Shown: one piece after another, positions 63,738-64,000 of the stretch
How the letters are laid out: every line of letters begins with the position of its first letter
Numbering within the stretch: the stretch's first letter is position 1
NCBI GenBank assembly: GCA_009733745.1
Contig: WNWL01000001.1
Span: 1,116,001 to 1,180,000, forward strand
Source of the DNA: Oceanobacillus sp. HTM 045
Lineage (GTDB): Bacteria > Pseudomonadota > Alphaproteobacteria > Rhodobacterales > Rhodobacteraceae
Direction of reading: 5' to 3'
Length of the DNA stretch: 64,000 nt
Notes under the pieces: generated by a model
Database searches by the model: none
Told to the model about the DNA's origin: nothing
The model's input: the letters and a program-made list of their open reading frames with translations, nothing else
Program-made: the position numbers and the translations under genes

Positions 63738-64000
63738 TCACTCCCGCCGGAGGATGCGGTTCACCAGGATGCTGGCCCAGTTGCTGACCCTGAAGCCCTT
63801 GCGGATCTCGTCGGGGTCGTAGCGGGTCGCGACCCAGTCGCGGAAGCCGATCCCGTCCTTCGCGTGCTCGGCGGCGTAGGCGTCGAACAGCGCGTCGAGG
63901 ATGCCGGTGGGGCCGCTGCGGAAATGGCCGTAGCGGATGTCGAGCTGCTTCTGCGCGGTCTCGATCGGGGCGTCCTCGCGGGCCAGCAGGTAGAGCGCGG
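63738..64000 (-). CDS. C-terminal part of a possible tyrosine phosphatase (partial)
   Basis: An open frame on the minus strand runs from beyond the right edge to a stop at 63738-63740 and gives 86 residues. Recognisable stretches are DIRYGHFRSGPTGILDALFD and FRDWVATRYDPDEIRKGF, ending in VNRILRRE. This resembles the C-terminal end of Y_phosphatase3-type tyrosine/serine phosphatases of alphaproteobacteria. The catalytic HCxxGKDR loop would lie outside the window, so the call is tentative. The gene converges on btuD with 4 bp between stops. Confidence 0.5.
   Translation of the reverse strand, partial: ALYLLAREDAPIETAQKQLDIRYGHFRSGPTGILDALFDAYAAEHAKDGIGFRDWVATRYDPDEIRKGFRVSNWASILVNRILRRE

Overview
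This is about 64 kb of roughly 70% G+C bacterial chromosome. Gene content and protein style point to an alphaproteobacterium of the Rhodobacterales/Rhodobacteraceae type: CtaD beside a DUF2244 protein, a fused MoeA-like/MocA protein beside XdhC and CoxE/MoxR proteins, a TPR-glycosyltransferase/DUF6165 pair, glcDEF, and a non-pyrrolysine MttB-like protein. The order is inferred from family knowledge, not from a search. No phage, transposase or CRISPR array is visible.

0-13 kb is a tungstate/molybdenum block. tupBCA (tungstate ABC importer) stands opposite a gene for an excisionase-type HTH protein fused to a molybdate-binding-like domain, its probable metal-responsive regulator. A minus-strand run follows: fused MoeA-like/MocA protein, XdhC, a 59-residue histone-Hc1-like protein, CoxE and MoxR/CoxD. 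This looks like a maturation kit for molybdenum hydroxylases, with no hydroxylase structural genes in view. 13-24 kb holds envelope and housekeeping genes: a paralogous pair of secreted proteins of unknown function, LpxR, MgtE, a TPR-glycosyltransferase with DUF6165, a hybrid histidine kinase, DUF2244, CtaD, a small cytochrome c and LipB, ending at tRNA-Leu(GAG) and a strong terminator.

24.5-56.7 kb is mostly a polysaccharide region. It supplies GDP-mannose (manC), GDP-fucose (gmd, fcl), UDP-galactose (galE), UDP-glucuronate (ugd) and UDP-xylose (uxs). It also encodes seven glycosyltransferases, a flippase, an acetyltransferase, several methyltransferases, a NodU/CmcH-type carbamoyltransferase and a Wzz/BY-kinase. 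Among these lie a GH25-SH3-DUF2272 protein, a class D beta-lactamase, and a YHYH protein divergent from marR across two perfect palindromes. No initiating phosphoglycosyltransferase, Wzy polymerase or Wza exporter was recognised. The most distinctive feature is a seven-copy family of ~145-bp hairpin-rich intergenic elements: one copy at 27.4 kb and two three-copy tandem arrays at 40.9-41.5 kb and 44.3-45.0 kb. One hairpin shows a two-sided compensatory change between copies, which suggests a selected RNA or DNA structure.

52.9-64 kb contains the MttB-like protein with a DMT exporter, the glycolate oxidase operon glcDEF, and a cobalamin riboswitch ahead of btuFCD-like genes. A partial gene, perhaps a tyrosine phosphatase, closes the window.
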